Shown here piece after piece: positions 1 to 8,316 of a DNA stretch of 64,000 bases. The DNA comes from Halorubrum aquaticum. GTDB lineage: Archaea; Halobacteriota; Halobacteria; Halobacteriales; Haloferacaceae. The stretch spans positions 124,001-188,000 of the forward strand of contig NZ_FOPZ01000001.1 in assembly GCF_900113615.1 (NCBI RefSeq), given 5' to 3'. A model generated the notes under the pieces. The model ran no database searches. It was not told the DNA's origin and saw nothing but the letters and a program-made list of their open reading frames with translations. Both the position numbers and the translations under genes were made by a program. Positions within the stretch are counted from its first letter, which is position 1. Every line of letters starts with the position of its first letter.

Positions 1-1
1 G

Positions 2-424
2 GCGTGGCGGCGGCTCTGGGGATCGATACGGGCCGCGTGGAAGCAGTATCTCGCGTACGCCGTGATCTCCTTTCTGTTGACGGTCGTCGTCGGGCTGGTC
101 GCGTCCATCGCGGTGGGGTTGGTCGCGGTCCTGCTCGCCGTCCCGTTCGTCGTCGTCGCCGGGATCGTCCACTTCTCCGTCTCGTTCTCCTCGACGGTCG
201 GGTTCGTCGCCCTCGTCGGACTCGTCGTCGTGTTCGGTCTGCTCATGCTCGCCGTCTGGGTGCTCGCGCAGGTCCCGGTCGTGACGTACCTCCGGTACTA
301 CGCGCTCCTCGTCCTCGGCGACGTCGAGGAGTCGTTCGACCTCGTCTCCGAGTGGCGGGAGACGGAGGACGGAAACGCCCGAGCAGCCGTTCGCGACGAG
401 GGATCGCCCGAGGACGATGGCTGA
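2..424 (+). CDS. C-terminal part of a haloarchaeal integral membrane protein (5' end outside window)
   Basis: The reading frame is open to the window edge, so the true start lies upstream. Two long hydrophobic segments (about nt 60-160 and 180-290) separated by a short polar stretch are followed by an amphipathic region and an acidic C-terminal tail. The order 'membrane segments, aromatic-rich helix (TYLRYYALLVLG), acidic tail' recalls a haloarchaeal family I believe is DUF7544, known only as predicted membrane proteins. The last codon overlaps the ATG of the next gene (ATGGCTGA), so the two are probably translated together. Function is unknown. The membrane call is solid; the family assignment is tentative because only the C-terminus is visible. 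Confidence 0.7.
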   Translation, partial: AWRRLWGSIRAAWKQYLAYAVISFLLTVVVGLVASIAVGLVAVLLAVPFVVVAGIVHFSVSFSSTVGFVALVGLVVVFGLLMLAVWVLAQVPVVTYLRYYALLVLGDVEESFDLVSEWRETEDGNARAAVRDEGSPEDDG

Positions 425-1277
425 CGGTCCTCGAACGACGACCGATCGGCCGCGAGGGTGGCGGGCGTCCGCCCGCGGTGCGGCGGCGCTGTTCGCGTTC
501 GGAGCCCTCGGCGTCGTCGCGGTCGCGGTCGACGCCGCCCCGAGCCTCCGGGAGATCCCGGAACTCGCCTCCCTGTCGTTCCCGGCACTCGTGCTCCTCG
601 CGGCCGTGAACTCGACCCTGCTGTTGGTCGTTTTCACGGCCCTCGGTTCGGCGGCCGCGCCGCGGGTCGGCCTCACGTCCCACGTCTTCGCGTGGGCGTC
701 GGGCGGAACCCCGGACTGGACGGCCCTCCGGCGGTCGATCCCGATCGCGGTCGTGACGGGCGCGTCGCTGTTCGCCGTCGTCGCCGTCCTCGACGTCGCG
801 TTCGCTCCGTTCGTCCGGCTGCCGGCCGGCGAGGTCGTCGCCGGCGCCGACGGCCTCGACGCGCTCACGCCGTCGATCCCGGTTCGGCTCCTCTACGGCG
901 GGGTCACGGAGGAGATCCTGCTCCGATGGGGCCTCATGGCCCCGATCGCGTTCGTCCTGTGGCGGGTGCGGGCGGCGGTCGGCGACGGAACCGGGGCCGG
1001 CGCTGGGGCCGGGGCCGAGACGCCCTCGGAGACGACGACGTGGGTCGCGATCGTCGCGAGCGCGGTCGTCTTCGGTCTCGGCCACCTCCCGGCGCTGGCG
1101 TCCTCGTTCGGGCTCACGACCGCGCTGGTCGTTCGAACCGTCCTGTTGAACGCGATCGTCGGGGTCGCGCTCGGGTGGCTGTTCTGGCGGCGGTCGCTCG
1201 AGACCGCGATGGTCGCACACGCCGCCTTCCACGTCGCCCTCCTCGTCGTCAGCGCGGTCACGATCCGGTTGCTGTAG
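417..1277 (+). CDS. CPBP family intramembrane glutamic protease (Rce1-like)
   Basis: A 286-aa protein with several membrane helices. The CPBP (ABI/Rce1) signature is visible: the EExxxR motif at E165-E166-R170, a second motif FGLGH with H223, and a late AHAAFH segment supplying further histidine. In this family the glutamates and histidines form the active site inside the membrane and cleave peptide bonds in or near the bilayer, as in CAAX-prenyl endopeptidases. A Gly/Ala-rich low-complexity linker lies around residues 190-203. The start overlaps the stop of the upstream membrane-protein gene, implying an operon. The substrate is unknown. Confidence 0.85.
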   Translation: MADGPRTTTDRPRGWRASARGAAALFAFGALGVVAVAVDAAPSLREIPELASLSFPALVLLAAVNSTLLLVVFTALGSAAAPRVGLTSHVFAWASGGTPDWTALRRSIPIAVVTGASLFAVVAVLDVAFAPFVRLPAGEVVAGADGLDALTPSIPVRLLYGGVTEEILLRWGLMAPIAFVLWRVRAAVGDGTGAGAGAGAETPSETTTWVAIVASAVVFGLGHLPALASSFGLTTALVVRTVLLNAIVGVALGWLFWRRSLETAMVAHAAFHVALLVVSAVTIRLL

Positions 1278-1373
1278 CCGTTGCTCGCCCGCGTCGACGG
1301 TCCGTTTCCGTCCGACCCGTTCCATCCGCCCGCACAACGACACGCCTTTTCCCGACCCGCGTGTGGGGCCCGT

Positions 1374-3557
1374 ATGGACCCGAAGCGGGAGCTATCGAGC
1401 ATCGACCTGAGCGCGCTCGTCACCGAGCTCGGCCGGTACGAGGGCGCGAAGGTCGACAAGGCGTACCTCTACGACGACGATCTGCTCCGGCTGAAGCTGC
1501 GCGACTTCGACCACGGCCGCGTCGAGCTCATGATCGAGGTCGGCGACGTGAAGCGCGCGCACGCCGCGGACCCCGAACACGTCGCCGACGCGCCCGGCCG
1601 GCCGCCGAACTTCGCGAAGATGCTGCGGAACCGCCTGTCGGGCGCGGACTTCGCGGGCGTCACCCAGTACGAGTTCGACCGGATCCTCACCTTCGAGTTC
1701 GAGCGCGAGGACGAGAACACGACGCTCGTCGCGGAGCTGTTCGGCCAGGGCAACGTGGCCGCGCTCGACGAGACCGGCGAGGTCGTCGGATCGCTCTCGA
1801 CGGTCCGGCTCAAGTCCCGTACCGTCGCGCCCGGCGCGCAGTACGAGTACCCGGCATCCCGGCTCAACCCCCTCGACGTGAGCTTCGACGCGTTCGCCCG
1901 CCACATGGACGAGTCCGACACCGACGTGGTCCGGACGCTCGCAACCCAACTCAACCTCGGCGGGCTCTACGCCGAGGAGGTGTGTACCCGCGCGGGCGTC
2001 GAGAAGGAGACCCCGATCGACGAGGCGGACGAGGACACCTATCGGGCGATCCACGGGGCGCTCGAGCGCATCGCCGAACGGCTCCGCTCCGGCGACATCG
2101 ATCCGCGCGTCTACGAGGAGCCGCTCGAGGACTCGGAGCTCGACGACGCGGACGCGGAGCCGGGAGACCGACCCGTCGTCGACGTCACGCCGTTCCCGCT
2201 GTCGGAACGCGAGGGACTCCCGAGCGTCGGGTTCGACTCCTTCAACGCCGCCGTCGACGAGTACTTCTATCGGCTGGCGCGCGACGACGCGGAGGAGGCC
2301 GACGCCCCCGCCGACGCCTCGGCGTCCCGGCCGGACTTCGAGGAGGAGATCGCCAAACAGGAGCGGATCATCGAACAGCAGCGCGGCGCGATCGAGGGGT
2401 TCGAGGAGCAGGCGGAGACGGAGCGCGAGCGCGCGGAGCTCGTCTACGCCCACTACGACCTCGTCGACGAGGTGCTCTCGACGATCCGGGAGGCCCGCGA
2501 GAACGACACCTCGTGGGAGGAGATCGAGGAGACCCTCGCGGCGGGCGCGGAACGCGGGATCGCGGCCGCGGAGGCGGTCGTCGACGTCGACGAGAGCGAG
2601 GGGACGGTCACGGTCGAGCTCGGAGAGAACGACCTCGATGTCGAGCTCGACGCCGACGACGGGGTCGAGGTGAACGCCGACCGGCTCTACCGGGAGGCGA
2701 AGCGGATCGAGGAGAAGAAGGCGGGAGCCGAGGAGGCGATCGAGTCGACCCGGAGGGAGCTGGAGGCGGTCGAGGAGCGGAAGGCCGAGTGGGAGGCGGC
2801 AGACGAGGACGACGGCGGACCGGCGGGCGAGGACGGGGGAAGCGACGGCGACGACGAGGAGTACGAGGTCGACTGGCTCTCGCGCTCGTCGATCCCGATC
2901 CGGAGCCCCGACGACTGGTACGAGCGGTTCCGGTGGTTCCACACCTCGACGGGATACCTCGTCATCGGCGGGCGCAACGCCGACCAGAACGAGGAGCTCG
3001 TCAAGAAGTACATGGGAAAACACGACCGCTTCTTCCACACGCAGGCACACGGCGGCCCGGTGACGCTCCTGAAGGCGGCGGGCCCCTCCGAGTCGGCGGA
3101 CCCCGTGGACTTCTCCGAGGAGACGCTGCGGGAGGCCGCGCAGTTCGCGGTCTCGTACTCCTCGGACTGGAAGGACGGCCGCGGCGCGGGCGACGCGTAC
3201 ATGGTCGAACCCGACCAGGTGTCGAAGACGCCGGAGAGCGGCGAGTACATCGAGAAGGGGAGCTTCGTGATCCGCGGCGACCGCACCTACTTCGAGGACG
3301 TGGCCTGCCGGGTCGCCGTCGGCGTCCAGTGCGAGCCCGTCACCCGGGCGATCGGGGGGCCGCCGTCGGCGATCGCGGACCGGGCGGCCGCCCGCGTCAC
3401 GCTGGAACCGGGGATGTACGCGCAGAACGACGCCGCGATGATGGTGTATCGCCGACTGAAGGAACGGTTCGCCGACCAGTCGTTCGTGCGGAAGGTCGCG
3501 AGCGCGGACCAGCTTCAGGAGTTCCTGCCACCGGGCGGCTCGGAGATCCTGGACTGA
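1374..3557 (+). CDS. rqcH: RqcH/NFACT family ribosome-associated quality control protein
   Basis: A 727-aa Rqc2/RqcH homologue. The N-terminal NFACT-N (FbpA-like) part contains the conserved Asp-Arg pair (D102-R103) used by the family to engage tRNA. A glutamate-rich coiled coil occupies roughly residues 320-470, followed by an acidic linker and the NFACT-R/DUF814 domain around 510-610 (WFHTSTGYLVIGGRNADQNE). Family members bind the large subunit of stalled ribosomes and add alanine tails to nascent chains; archaeal members are assigned the same role. The open frame extends to 1281, but conserved sequence begins at the ATG at 1374 (MDPKRELSS), so that start was chosen. It stands alone between a protease and a DUF5820 gene. 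Confidence 0.9.
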   Translation: MDPKRELSSIDLSALVTELGRYEGAKVDKAYLYDDDLLRLKLRDFDHGRVELMIEVGDVKRAHAADPEHVADAPGRPPNFAKMLRNRLSGADFAGVTQYEFDRILTFEFEREDENTTLVAELFGQGNVAALDETGEVVGSLSTVRLKSRTVAPGAQYEYPASRLNPLDVSFDAFARHMDESDTDVVRTLATQLNLGGLYAEEVCTRAGVEKETPIDEADEDTYRAIHGALERIAERLRSGDIDPRVYEEPLEDSELDDADAEPGDRPVVDVTPFPLSEREGLPSVGFDSFNAAVDEYFYRLARDDAEEADAPADASASRPDFEEEIAKQERIIEQQRGAIEGFEEQAETERERAELVYAHYDLVDEVLSTIREARENDTSWEEIEETLAAGAERGIAAAEAVVDVDESEGTVTVELGENDLDVELDADDGVEVNADRLYREAKRIEEKKAGAEEAIESTRRELEAVEERKAEWEAADEDDGGPAGEDGGSDGDDEEYEVDWLSRSSIPIRSPDDWYERFRWFHTSTGYLVIGGRNADQNEELVKKYMGKHDRFFHTQAHGGPVTLLKAAGPSESADPVDFSEETLREAAQFAVSYSSDWKDGRGAGDAYMVEPDQVSKTPESGEYIEKGSFVIRGDRTYFEDVACRVAVGVQCEPVTRAIGGPPSAIADRAAARVTLEPGMYAQNDAAMMVYRRLKERFADQSFVRKVASADQLQEFLPPGGSEILD

Positions 3558-3609
3558 TCCGCCGGCGAGCGAGCGCGACGTTTTCAAGGCCCGCACTCCG
3601 AGGGGATCC

Positions 3610-3993
3610 ATGAGCTTCGAGGCGCTGCCCGACGGCTGGCGGGTGTGGAACGAGGAGCCGAGCGGCCGGGCCATCCTCGTCTACCGCCCGGACGTCTTCG
3701 ACGGCGACGAGGTCCCCGCCGAGTGCCTGCCGACGATCTACCTGACCAACGGCGCACGGAACGCCCGGCCGGGATCGGGCCAGTACGCGACCGACGAGTG
3801 GCACGTCGTCCTCTTCCTGGAACCCGAGATCGAGGCGGTCACCGAGACGCACGGGAGTCGCGAGGCCGGCGCGGACGCCGCCGTCGACGTCGCCGAGCGG
3901 TTCGCCGCCGGCGACGTGGACTACCGCGGGGCCTATCAGGTCCCCCGCGAGGCGTACTTCGAGCGGTTGGACGACCTCGTCGACGGGGAGTGA
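3610..3993 (+). CDS. Conserved haloarchaeal small protein (DUF5820-like)
   Basis: A 127-aa soluble acidic protein beginning MSFEALPDGWRVWNEEPSG. The opening LPDGW...WNEE and the internal CLPTIYLT element match my memory of the haloarchaeal family DUF5820, whose function is unknown. There is no signal peptide, membrane segment or metal motif (a single Cys). It lies 52 nt after rqcH in the same direction and may share its transcript, though a separate weak T-rich promoter just before 3600 (gttttcaagg) is also possible. Nothing in the sequence supports a biochemical role. Confidence 0.75.
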   Translation: MSFEALPDGWRVWNEEPSGRAILVYRPDVFDGDEVPAECLPTIYLTNGARNARPGSGQYATDEWHVVLFLEPEIEAVTETHGSREAGADAAVDVAERFAAGDVDYRGAYQVPREAYFERLDDLVDGE

Positions 3994-4102
3994 TCCGCCC
4001 GCGGCCGGGCGATTCGATCGGTCGGTCGTTTCACGAGAGCTGATCCATATGTATGTATATTCCGTGTCCCCTCTGGGGGGTCGAAAACCACGAACACGAG
4101 GG

Positions 4103-4109
4103 TTTTTAT
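4103..4109 (+). promoter_or_regulatory. TATA-like box of purF
   Basis: TTTTTAT lies 26 nt before the purF ATG, the spacing expected for a leaderless haloarchaeal transcript. The 70 nt upstream is unusually A/T-rich for this genome (atgtatgtatatt, then cgaaaaccacgaacacg), so regulator sites may be present; none is identified. Confidence 0.6.
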
Positions 4110-4134
4110 CGATTCCCGCCCCACGGTCGCGTAC

Positions 4135-5634
4135 ATGAACGCCGGTGGGGACCACGCCGTCGACGAGCCGCGAGAGAAGTGCGGCGTCGTCGGCGTCTCG
4201 CTCGCGGGGAGAGACGCCGCGCGGCCGTTATACTACGCGCTGTACGCGCTCCAACACCGCGGCCAGGAGTCCGCGGGGATCGTCACGCACGACGGCTTCC
4301 AGCAACACAGCCACGTCGAGCGCGGGCTCGTCGGCGACGCCTTCAAGCCGGGCGACCTGGAGTCGCTGGCCGGCTCGACCGGGATCGGCCACGTCCGGTA
4401 CCCGACTGCCGGGAGCCTCGACAAGAGCTGTGCGCAGCCCTTCTCGGTGTCGTTCAAGTCGGGGTCGCTTGGGCTCTCACACAACGGGAACCTCGTGAAC
4501 GCGGACGAGGTGCGCGAGGAGTTGGCCGCGGCCGGCCACGCGTTCACCTCCGACGGCGACACGGAGGTCATCGCACACGACCTCGCGCGGAACTTACTCG
4601 AGGAGGACCTCGTCCGCGCGGTCAAACACACGATGAACCGGATCCACGGCTCCTACTCGCTGGCCATCACGCACGACGACACCGTCCTCGGCGTGCGCGA
4701 CCCGATGGGGAACCGCCCGCTGTGTCTCGGCGAGCTCGACGACGGCTACGTGCTCGCGAGCGAGTCGGCCGCCATCGACACCCTCGACGGGGAGCTGGTC
4801 CGCGACGTTCGCCCGGGAGAGCTGGTCGTCCTGGAGCCGGACGGCTCCGGCTACGACACCTACCAGCTCGTCGATGCCGACTCGACGGCCCACTGCTTCT
4901 TCGAGCACGTCTACTTCGCGCGGCCCGACTCCGTGATCGACGACGAGCTCGTCTACGAGGTGCGCCGCGAGCTCGGTCGGAAGCTGTGGGAGGAGTCCGG
5001 CGTCGAGTCGGACGTGGTGATGCCCGTCCCCGACTCCGGGCGGGCGTTCGCCTCCGGGTACGCCGACGCGGCCGCCGAGACGACCGCCGACGGCGACCCC
5101 CGTCCCGAGGGTGACGACGTGATCGAGTTCGCGGAGGGACTGATGAAGAACCGGTACGTCGGGCGGACGTTCATCATGCCGACGCAGGACGAGCGCGAGC
5201 GCGCCGTCAGGCTGAAGCTCAACCCGATCCGCTCGACCGTCGAGGGGAAGTCGGTCACCATCATCGACGACTCCATCGTCCGCGGGACGACCTCGACGCA
5301 GCTCGTCGAGTTGGTCCGCGAGGCGGGTGCCGAGGAGGTCCACCTCCGGATCGGCGCGCCGCCCATCGTCGCCCCGTGTTACTTCGGGATCGACATGGCG
5401 ACCCGCGAGGAACTCATCGCCTCCGACAAGTCGACCGAGGAGATCCGCGACCGGATCGAGGCCGACTCGCTCTCGTACCTCTCGATCGACGCGGTCGCGG
5501 AGGCGCTCGACTCGAGCCGTGCGGACCTCTGTCTCGGGTGTGTGACCGGCGAGTACCCCTTCGACGTCGAGGGCGAGGCGACCGACAGACCGGTCGAGAG
5601 CCCGTCGACGGACGCGCCGGCGGCCGACGACTGA
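4135..5634 (+). CDS. purF: Amidophosphoribosyltransferase (glutamine PRPP amidotransferase)
   Basis: A 499-aa enzyme of the first committed step of purine synthesis: it converts PRPP and glutamine to 5-phosphoribosylamine. Cys16 in EKCGVVGVS is the Ntn-hydrolase nucleophile, exposed after removal of a 15-residue propeptide. QHRGQESAGI and the phosphoribosyltransferase loop TIIDDSIVRGTTS are intact. All four cysteine positions that bind a [4Fe-4S] cluster in Bacillus-type PurF appear present: C254 in HCFFEH, one in APCYFG and two in CLGCVTG. An acidic tail of about 30 residues follows. The gene looks monocistronic behind its own TATA box. Confidence 0.95.
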   Translation: MNAGGDHAVDEPREKCGVVGVSLAGRDAARPLYYALYALQHRGQESAGIVTHDGFQQHSHVERGLVGDAFKPGDLESLAGSTGIGHVRYPTAGSLDKSCAQPFSVSFKSGSLGLSHNGNLVNADEVREELAAAGHAFTSDGDTEVIAHDLARNLLEEDLVRAVKHTMNRIHGSYSLAITHDDTVLGVRDPMGNRPLCLGELDDGYVLASESAAIDTLDGELVRDVRPGELVVLEPDGSGYDTYQLVDADSTAHCFFEHVYFARPDSVIDDELVYEVRRELGRKLWEESGVESDVVMPVPDSGRAFASGYADAAAETTADGDPRPEGDDVIEFAEGLMKNRYVGRTFIMPTQDERERAVRLKLNPIRSTVEGKSVTIIDDSIVRGTTSTQLVELVREAGAEEVHLRIGAPPIVAPCYFGIDMATREELIASDKSTEEIRDRIEADSLSYLSIDAVAEALDSSRADLCLGCVTGEYPFDVEGEATDRPVESPSTDAPAADD

Positions 5635-5722
5635 GTCCCGTCGATCGTCCGCGTTCTCCTCCCGCCGAGGGAGAACGCACGAGCGGTTTTTACGCGGCGG
5701 TCCGGTAGCCTCGCCGAGGACC

Positions 5723-6226
5723 ATGCCGGACACCAGAACGCGGGTGCGTCGCCACGTTCGAGAGACGCCCGGCGTCCACTTCAACCGGGTGGGCCGCGAC
5801 CTCGACATCGCCACGGGGCAGGCGCAGTACCACCTCCGGCGGCTCGTCCGCGACGACGAGGTAGCCGTCGAGCGCGTCGCCGGGCGCGCCCACTACTTCG
5901 ATCCGACGTTCGACCCCTGGGAGCGTCGGGCGATCGCGTTCCTCCGGCGGGAGACCGCCCGCGGGATCCTCCTCCGGCTCCACGCGGAGGGGCCGACCCG
6001 GCCGACGACGCTCGCCTCGGACCTCGACCTCGCACGGAGCACGATCGCGTGGCACGTCTCGAACCTCGTCGACGCCGGAACGATCGAGAAGTCCGCGGAC
6101 CGTCCCATGACCGTCGAGCTGGCCCGCCCCGAGCGGACCGCCGAGCTGCTCGACGCCGTCTCGCCGTCGCTGCCCGATCGGCTCGTCGACCGGTTCGTCC
6201 GGACCGTCGACAGCCTCTTCGAGTGA
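5723..6226 (+). CDS. Winged helix-turn-helix transcriptional regulator with two HTH modules
   Basis: A 167-aa protein with two tandem winged-helix units. The first covers residues 1-60 (TPGVHFNRVGRDLDIATGQ then QYHLRRLVRDDEV), the second about 75-130 (LASDLDLARSTIAWHVSNL then DAGTIEKSADR). This double ArsR/MarR-like arrangement is common among haloarchaeal regulators. No ligand domain or membrane segment is present. A TTTTTA box at 5687-5692 sits about 31 nt before the ATG. The next gene in the same direction encodes a DJ-1/PfpI protein 208 nt away; a regulatory link is possible but unsupported. Confidence 0.85.
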   Translation: MPDTRTRVRRHVRETPGVHFNRVGRDLDIATGQAQYHLRRLVRDDEVAVERVAGRAHYFDPTFDPWERRAIAFLRRETARGILLRLHAEGPTRPTTLASDLDLARSTIAWHVSNLVDAGTIEKSADRPMTVELARPERTAELLDAVSPSLPDRLVDRFVRTVDSLFE

Positions 6227-6249
6227 GTCGGGACGGCCCTCCTCCCGCC

Positions 6250-6350
6250 CGTCGCGTTTCGGTCGGCTCGGTCGGTCCGGCAGTCTCGGTCGGTTCGGTG
6301 GTTTCGGCCGATTCGATCAGTTCGGCCGGTTCGGTGGTTTCGGCCGGTTC
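6250..6350. repeat. Low-complexity GGTTCGG-type repeat tract
   Basis: Between the regulator and the DJ-1 gene lies a tract built from roughly 9-nt units of the form tcggttcgg. A perfect 20-bp direct repeat occurs at 6291-6310 and 6327-6346, a period of 36 bp. Read on the minus strand the units resemble the gaaccgaccg units at 62,814-62,921. No start codon or conserved gene is associated with the tract. Confidence 0.7.
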
Positions 6351-6434
6351 TCCGGGGACTGAGCGTCTGGAGGCGGGCGAGTACGCGACTGCCGGAGGGG
6401 GAACGCACATGGTCGACGGCGGCCTTCCGTCCGT

Positions 6435-7067
6435 ATGAAGATCGACGTGCTGCTGTACGACGGCTTCGACGAACTCGACGGGATCGGCCCGTACGAGGTG
6501 TTCGACTACGCGCTCGAGTACGCCGCGGAGGGAGCTCGCGAGAGCGGTCGCGTCCGCTACGTCACCCTCGAGGAGCGCGAGACGGTGACCGCGAGCCACG
6601 GGACCCGGGTCGGCGTCGACGGCGTGCTCCCCGCACCGGACGACGACGACGCCCCCGACCTGCTCGTCGTTCCGGGCGGGGGGTGGAACGCGCGCGACGA
6701 GACCGCGAGCGCGTGGGCGGAGGCGAACCGCGGGGCGATCCCGGCCGCGCTCGCCGACCACCACGACGCGGGGACGCGGATCGCGAGCGTCTGTACCGGG
6801 TCGATGCTGCTCGCGGAGTCGGGGATCACGGACGGTCGCCGGGCGGTCACCCATGCCGGCGCGGTCGACGAGTTGCGCGAGTCGGGCGCGAACGTGGTCG
6901 ACGCCCGCGTCGTCGACGACGGCGACCTCCTGACCGCGGGCGGGGTCACCTCCGGGCTCGATCTGGCGCTCTACGTCGTCGAACTGGAGTTCGGCGAGGA
7001 GATCGCCGACCGGGTCGCGACCGTGATCGAGTACGAGCGGCGGTACGAGGTGGCCGGTCGCGACTGA
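6435..7067 (+). CDS. DJ-1/PfpI family protein
   Basis: A 210-aa DJ-1/PfpI superfamily member with the flavodoxin-like fold pattern. Conserved Glu21 (GPYEVFDYA), the VVPGGGW turn near residue 80 and the nucleophile elbow SVCTGS with C120 are all present. The family includes glutaminase-like hydrolases, chaperones, glyoxalases and regulators. The GPYEVFDYA start and DLALYVVELEFGEEIA end resemble the isonitrile hydratase/AraC-N-terminal branch, but no HTH domain follows. Upstream is a repeat tract rather than an operon partner. Precise activity cannot be assigned. Confidence 0.85.
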   Translation: MKIDVLLYDGFDELDGIGPYEVFDYALEYAAEGARESGRVRYVTLEERETVTASHGTRVGVDGVLPAPDDDDAPDLLVVPGGGWNARDETASAWAEANRGAIPAALADHHDAGTRIASVCTGSMLLAESGITDGRRAVTHAGAVDELRESGANVVDARVVDDGDLLTAGGVTSGLDLALYVVELEFGEEIADRVATVIEYERRYEVAGRD

Positions 7068-7086
7068 CGGAGTGACGGAGCGAGGG

Positions 7087-7518
7087 TCACCCGTCGACGC
7101 TCGAGACGACGCCGCCGGAGCCGTCGACCGTGATCACCGTACAGTCGAGCTGGTCGCGGAGGTAGGTGTCGATGTCGGGGTCGGAGAGCAGCTTCTGGAC
7201 CATGCGCCGCCAGCGACCCGCCTGCTTCGAGCCGATGACGACGACGTCGGCGTCCTCGGCGACGATCTCCTCGAGGATGGTCTCCTCGACGAGGAAGCCG
7301 CGTCGGACGACGAACCGGGCGCGGTCGATCCGGCCGATCCGACCCTCGACGGCGCGTTTGAGTTCGCTTCGCGAGACGCCGCCGCTGTTCTGATACAGGT
7401 CGACGTGGAGGACCGTGAGCTCGGCGTCGCGCTCCTCGGCGACGCGGACGCCCTCCCGGACCGTCGCCTCCGAGTGGGCAGTCAGGGGGTACCGGACCGG
7501 CACCACGACCAGAGTCAT
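7087..7518 (-). CDS. Universal stress protein (UspA) family protein
   Basis: A 143-aa UspA-fold protein. The start MTLVVVPVRYPL gives the expected first beta strand, and VVVIGSKQAGR near the C-terminus matches the ATP-binding G-x2-G region in degraded form. The open frame extends upstream to 7581, but those codons lie inside the promoter region and lack family resemblance, so the ATG at 7518 was chosen. A minus-strand TATA-like box at 7543-7549 is spaced for a leaderless transcript. The gene converges on the DJ-1 gene. Its exact role in stress is unknown. Confidence 0.8.
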   Translation of the reverse strand: MTLVVVPVRYPLTAHSEATVREGVRVAEERDAELTVLHVDLYQNSGGVSRSELKRAVEGRIGRIDRARFVVRRGFLVEETILEEIVAEDADVVVIGSKQAGRWRRMVQKLLSDPDIDTYLRDQLDCTVITVDGSGGVVSSVDG

Positions 7519-7542
7519 GTCGTCACCGACGCGTTCGTCACG

Positions 7543-7549
7543 TAAATAC
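7543..7549 (-). promoter_or_regulatory. TATA-like box of the UspA-family gene
   Basis: On the minus strand GTATTTA lies about 25 nt before the ATG at 7518, fitting a leaderless haloarchaeal promoter. Confidence 0.5.
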
Positions 7550-7753
7550 GCTGTCGATACTCGAGCGGGTCGCGGCTCCACCCGCCCGCGTGCGTCGTTT
7601 CAAGTTCCAAAAACGAGAAAGATGTCATTAAGTACTTGTACGCGCCGAACGTGTCTTCTCGTAACCGACGATCGATCGTGAGAACGCGTCGTCCGGCCGC
7701 GTTCGGCGGTCCGGCGACCGAACGCTCTCGGTCGATCGACGGCGGACCTAATC

Positions 7754-8248
7754 ATGTACGTACCAAACCCGTTCGATTCGGACGACCGCGCGGTCAGCCC
7801 CGTCATCGGAGTCATCCTCATGGTCGCAATTACGGTCATCCTCGCGGCCGTGATCGGCACGTTCGTTCTCGGACTCGGCGACTCGCTCGGCGACAATCAA
7901 CCGACGACGCAGTTAGACGTGAGTGTTGAGGATCGTTCTGATGTCACCCTAAAGAACGTCACCATCGAGCACGGCGGCGGCGACCCGATCGATTCGGAGA
8001 CGCTCGAGATCATCGTCACCGATGAAAATGGTGACGAGGTCTCTACATCGGGTGAATTCTCTGACCGATTTACAGTTGGAGACACTGAATCCGGAGAGTT
8101 TGAAGTGAGTGACAACTCAGGAACCACCCATGATCTCCGAATCCGGATCATCCACCAGCCGAGCGAATCGATCCTCGCTGACAGGACGATCGAAGTTTCG
8201 GGTATTGATGGACTTGATACCGGAGCAAGCGGCATCACGTTCAACTAA
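7754..8248 (+). CDS. Archaeal type IV pilin
   Basis: A 164-aa pilin precursor. The N-terminus DDRAVSPVIGVILMVAITV is the haloarchaeal pilin signature: prepilin peptidase PibD is expected to cut before AVSPVIG, leaving a hydrophobic helix that packs the pilus core. The remaining ~125 residues are acidic and Ser/Thr-rich, with one NVT sequon. The 3' half is visibly lower in GC than its neighbours, which is common for fast-evolving pilins. No pilus assembly genes (pilB, pilC) are nearby, so assembly machinery must be encoded elsewhere. About 230 nt of leader or regulatory DNA separates it from the divergent stress-protein gene. Confidence 0.9.
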   Translation: MYVPNPFDSDDRAVSPVIGVILMVAITVILAAVIGTFVLGLGDSLGDNQPTTQLDVSVEDRSDVTLKNVTIEHGGGDPIDSETLEIIVTDENGDEVSTSGEFSDRFTVGDTESGEFEVSDNSGTTHDLRIRIIHQPSESILADRTIEVSGIDGLDTGASGITFN

Positions 8249-8272
8249 TCACTCGCTTTCCGCGGCGGACGA

Positions 8273-8277
8273 TTTTT
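8273..8277 (+). terminator. Candidate T-tract terminator of the pilin gene
   Basis: A run of five T follows the GC-rich cgcggcggacg about 25 nt after the pilin stop. Archaeal termination commonly uses such T-tracts, but the tract is short and no other support is visible. Confidence 0.35.
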
Positions 8278-8316
8278 GACTACGAGCGAGGATGCGCTTT
8301 TCGTGACACGGTGAAC

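Noticed and set aside
243-1343. Long minus-strand open frame over the CPBP and membrane-protein genes.
   Set aside because: Composition is Arg/Asp/Gly-rich without folds, typical of antisense frames in high-GC DNA; the plus-strand genes have clear motifs.
1392-3674. A 760-codon minus-strand frame opposite rqcH.
   Set aside because: It mirrors codon bias of rqcH, has Leu/Val/Arg-rich low complexity and no recognisable domain.
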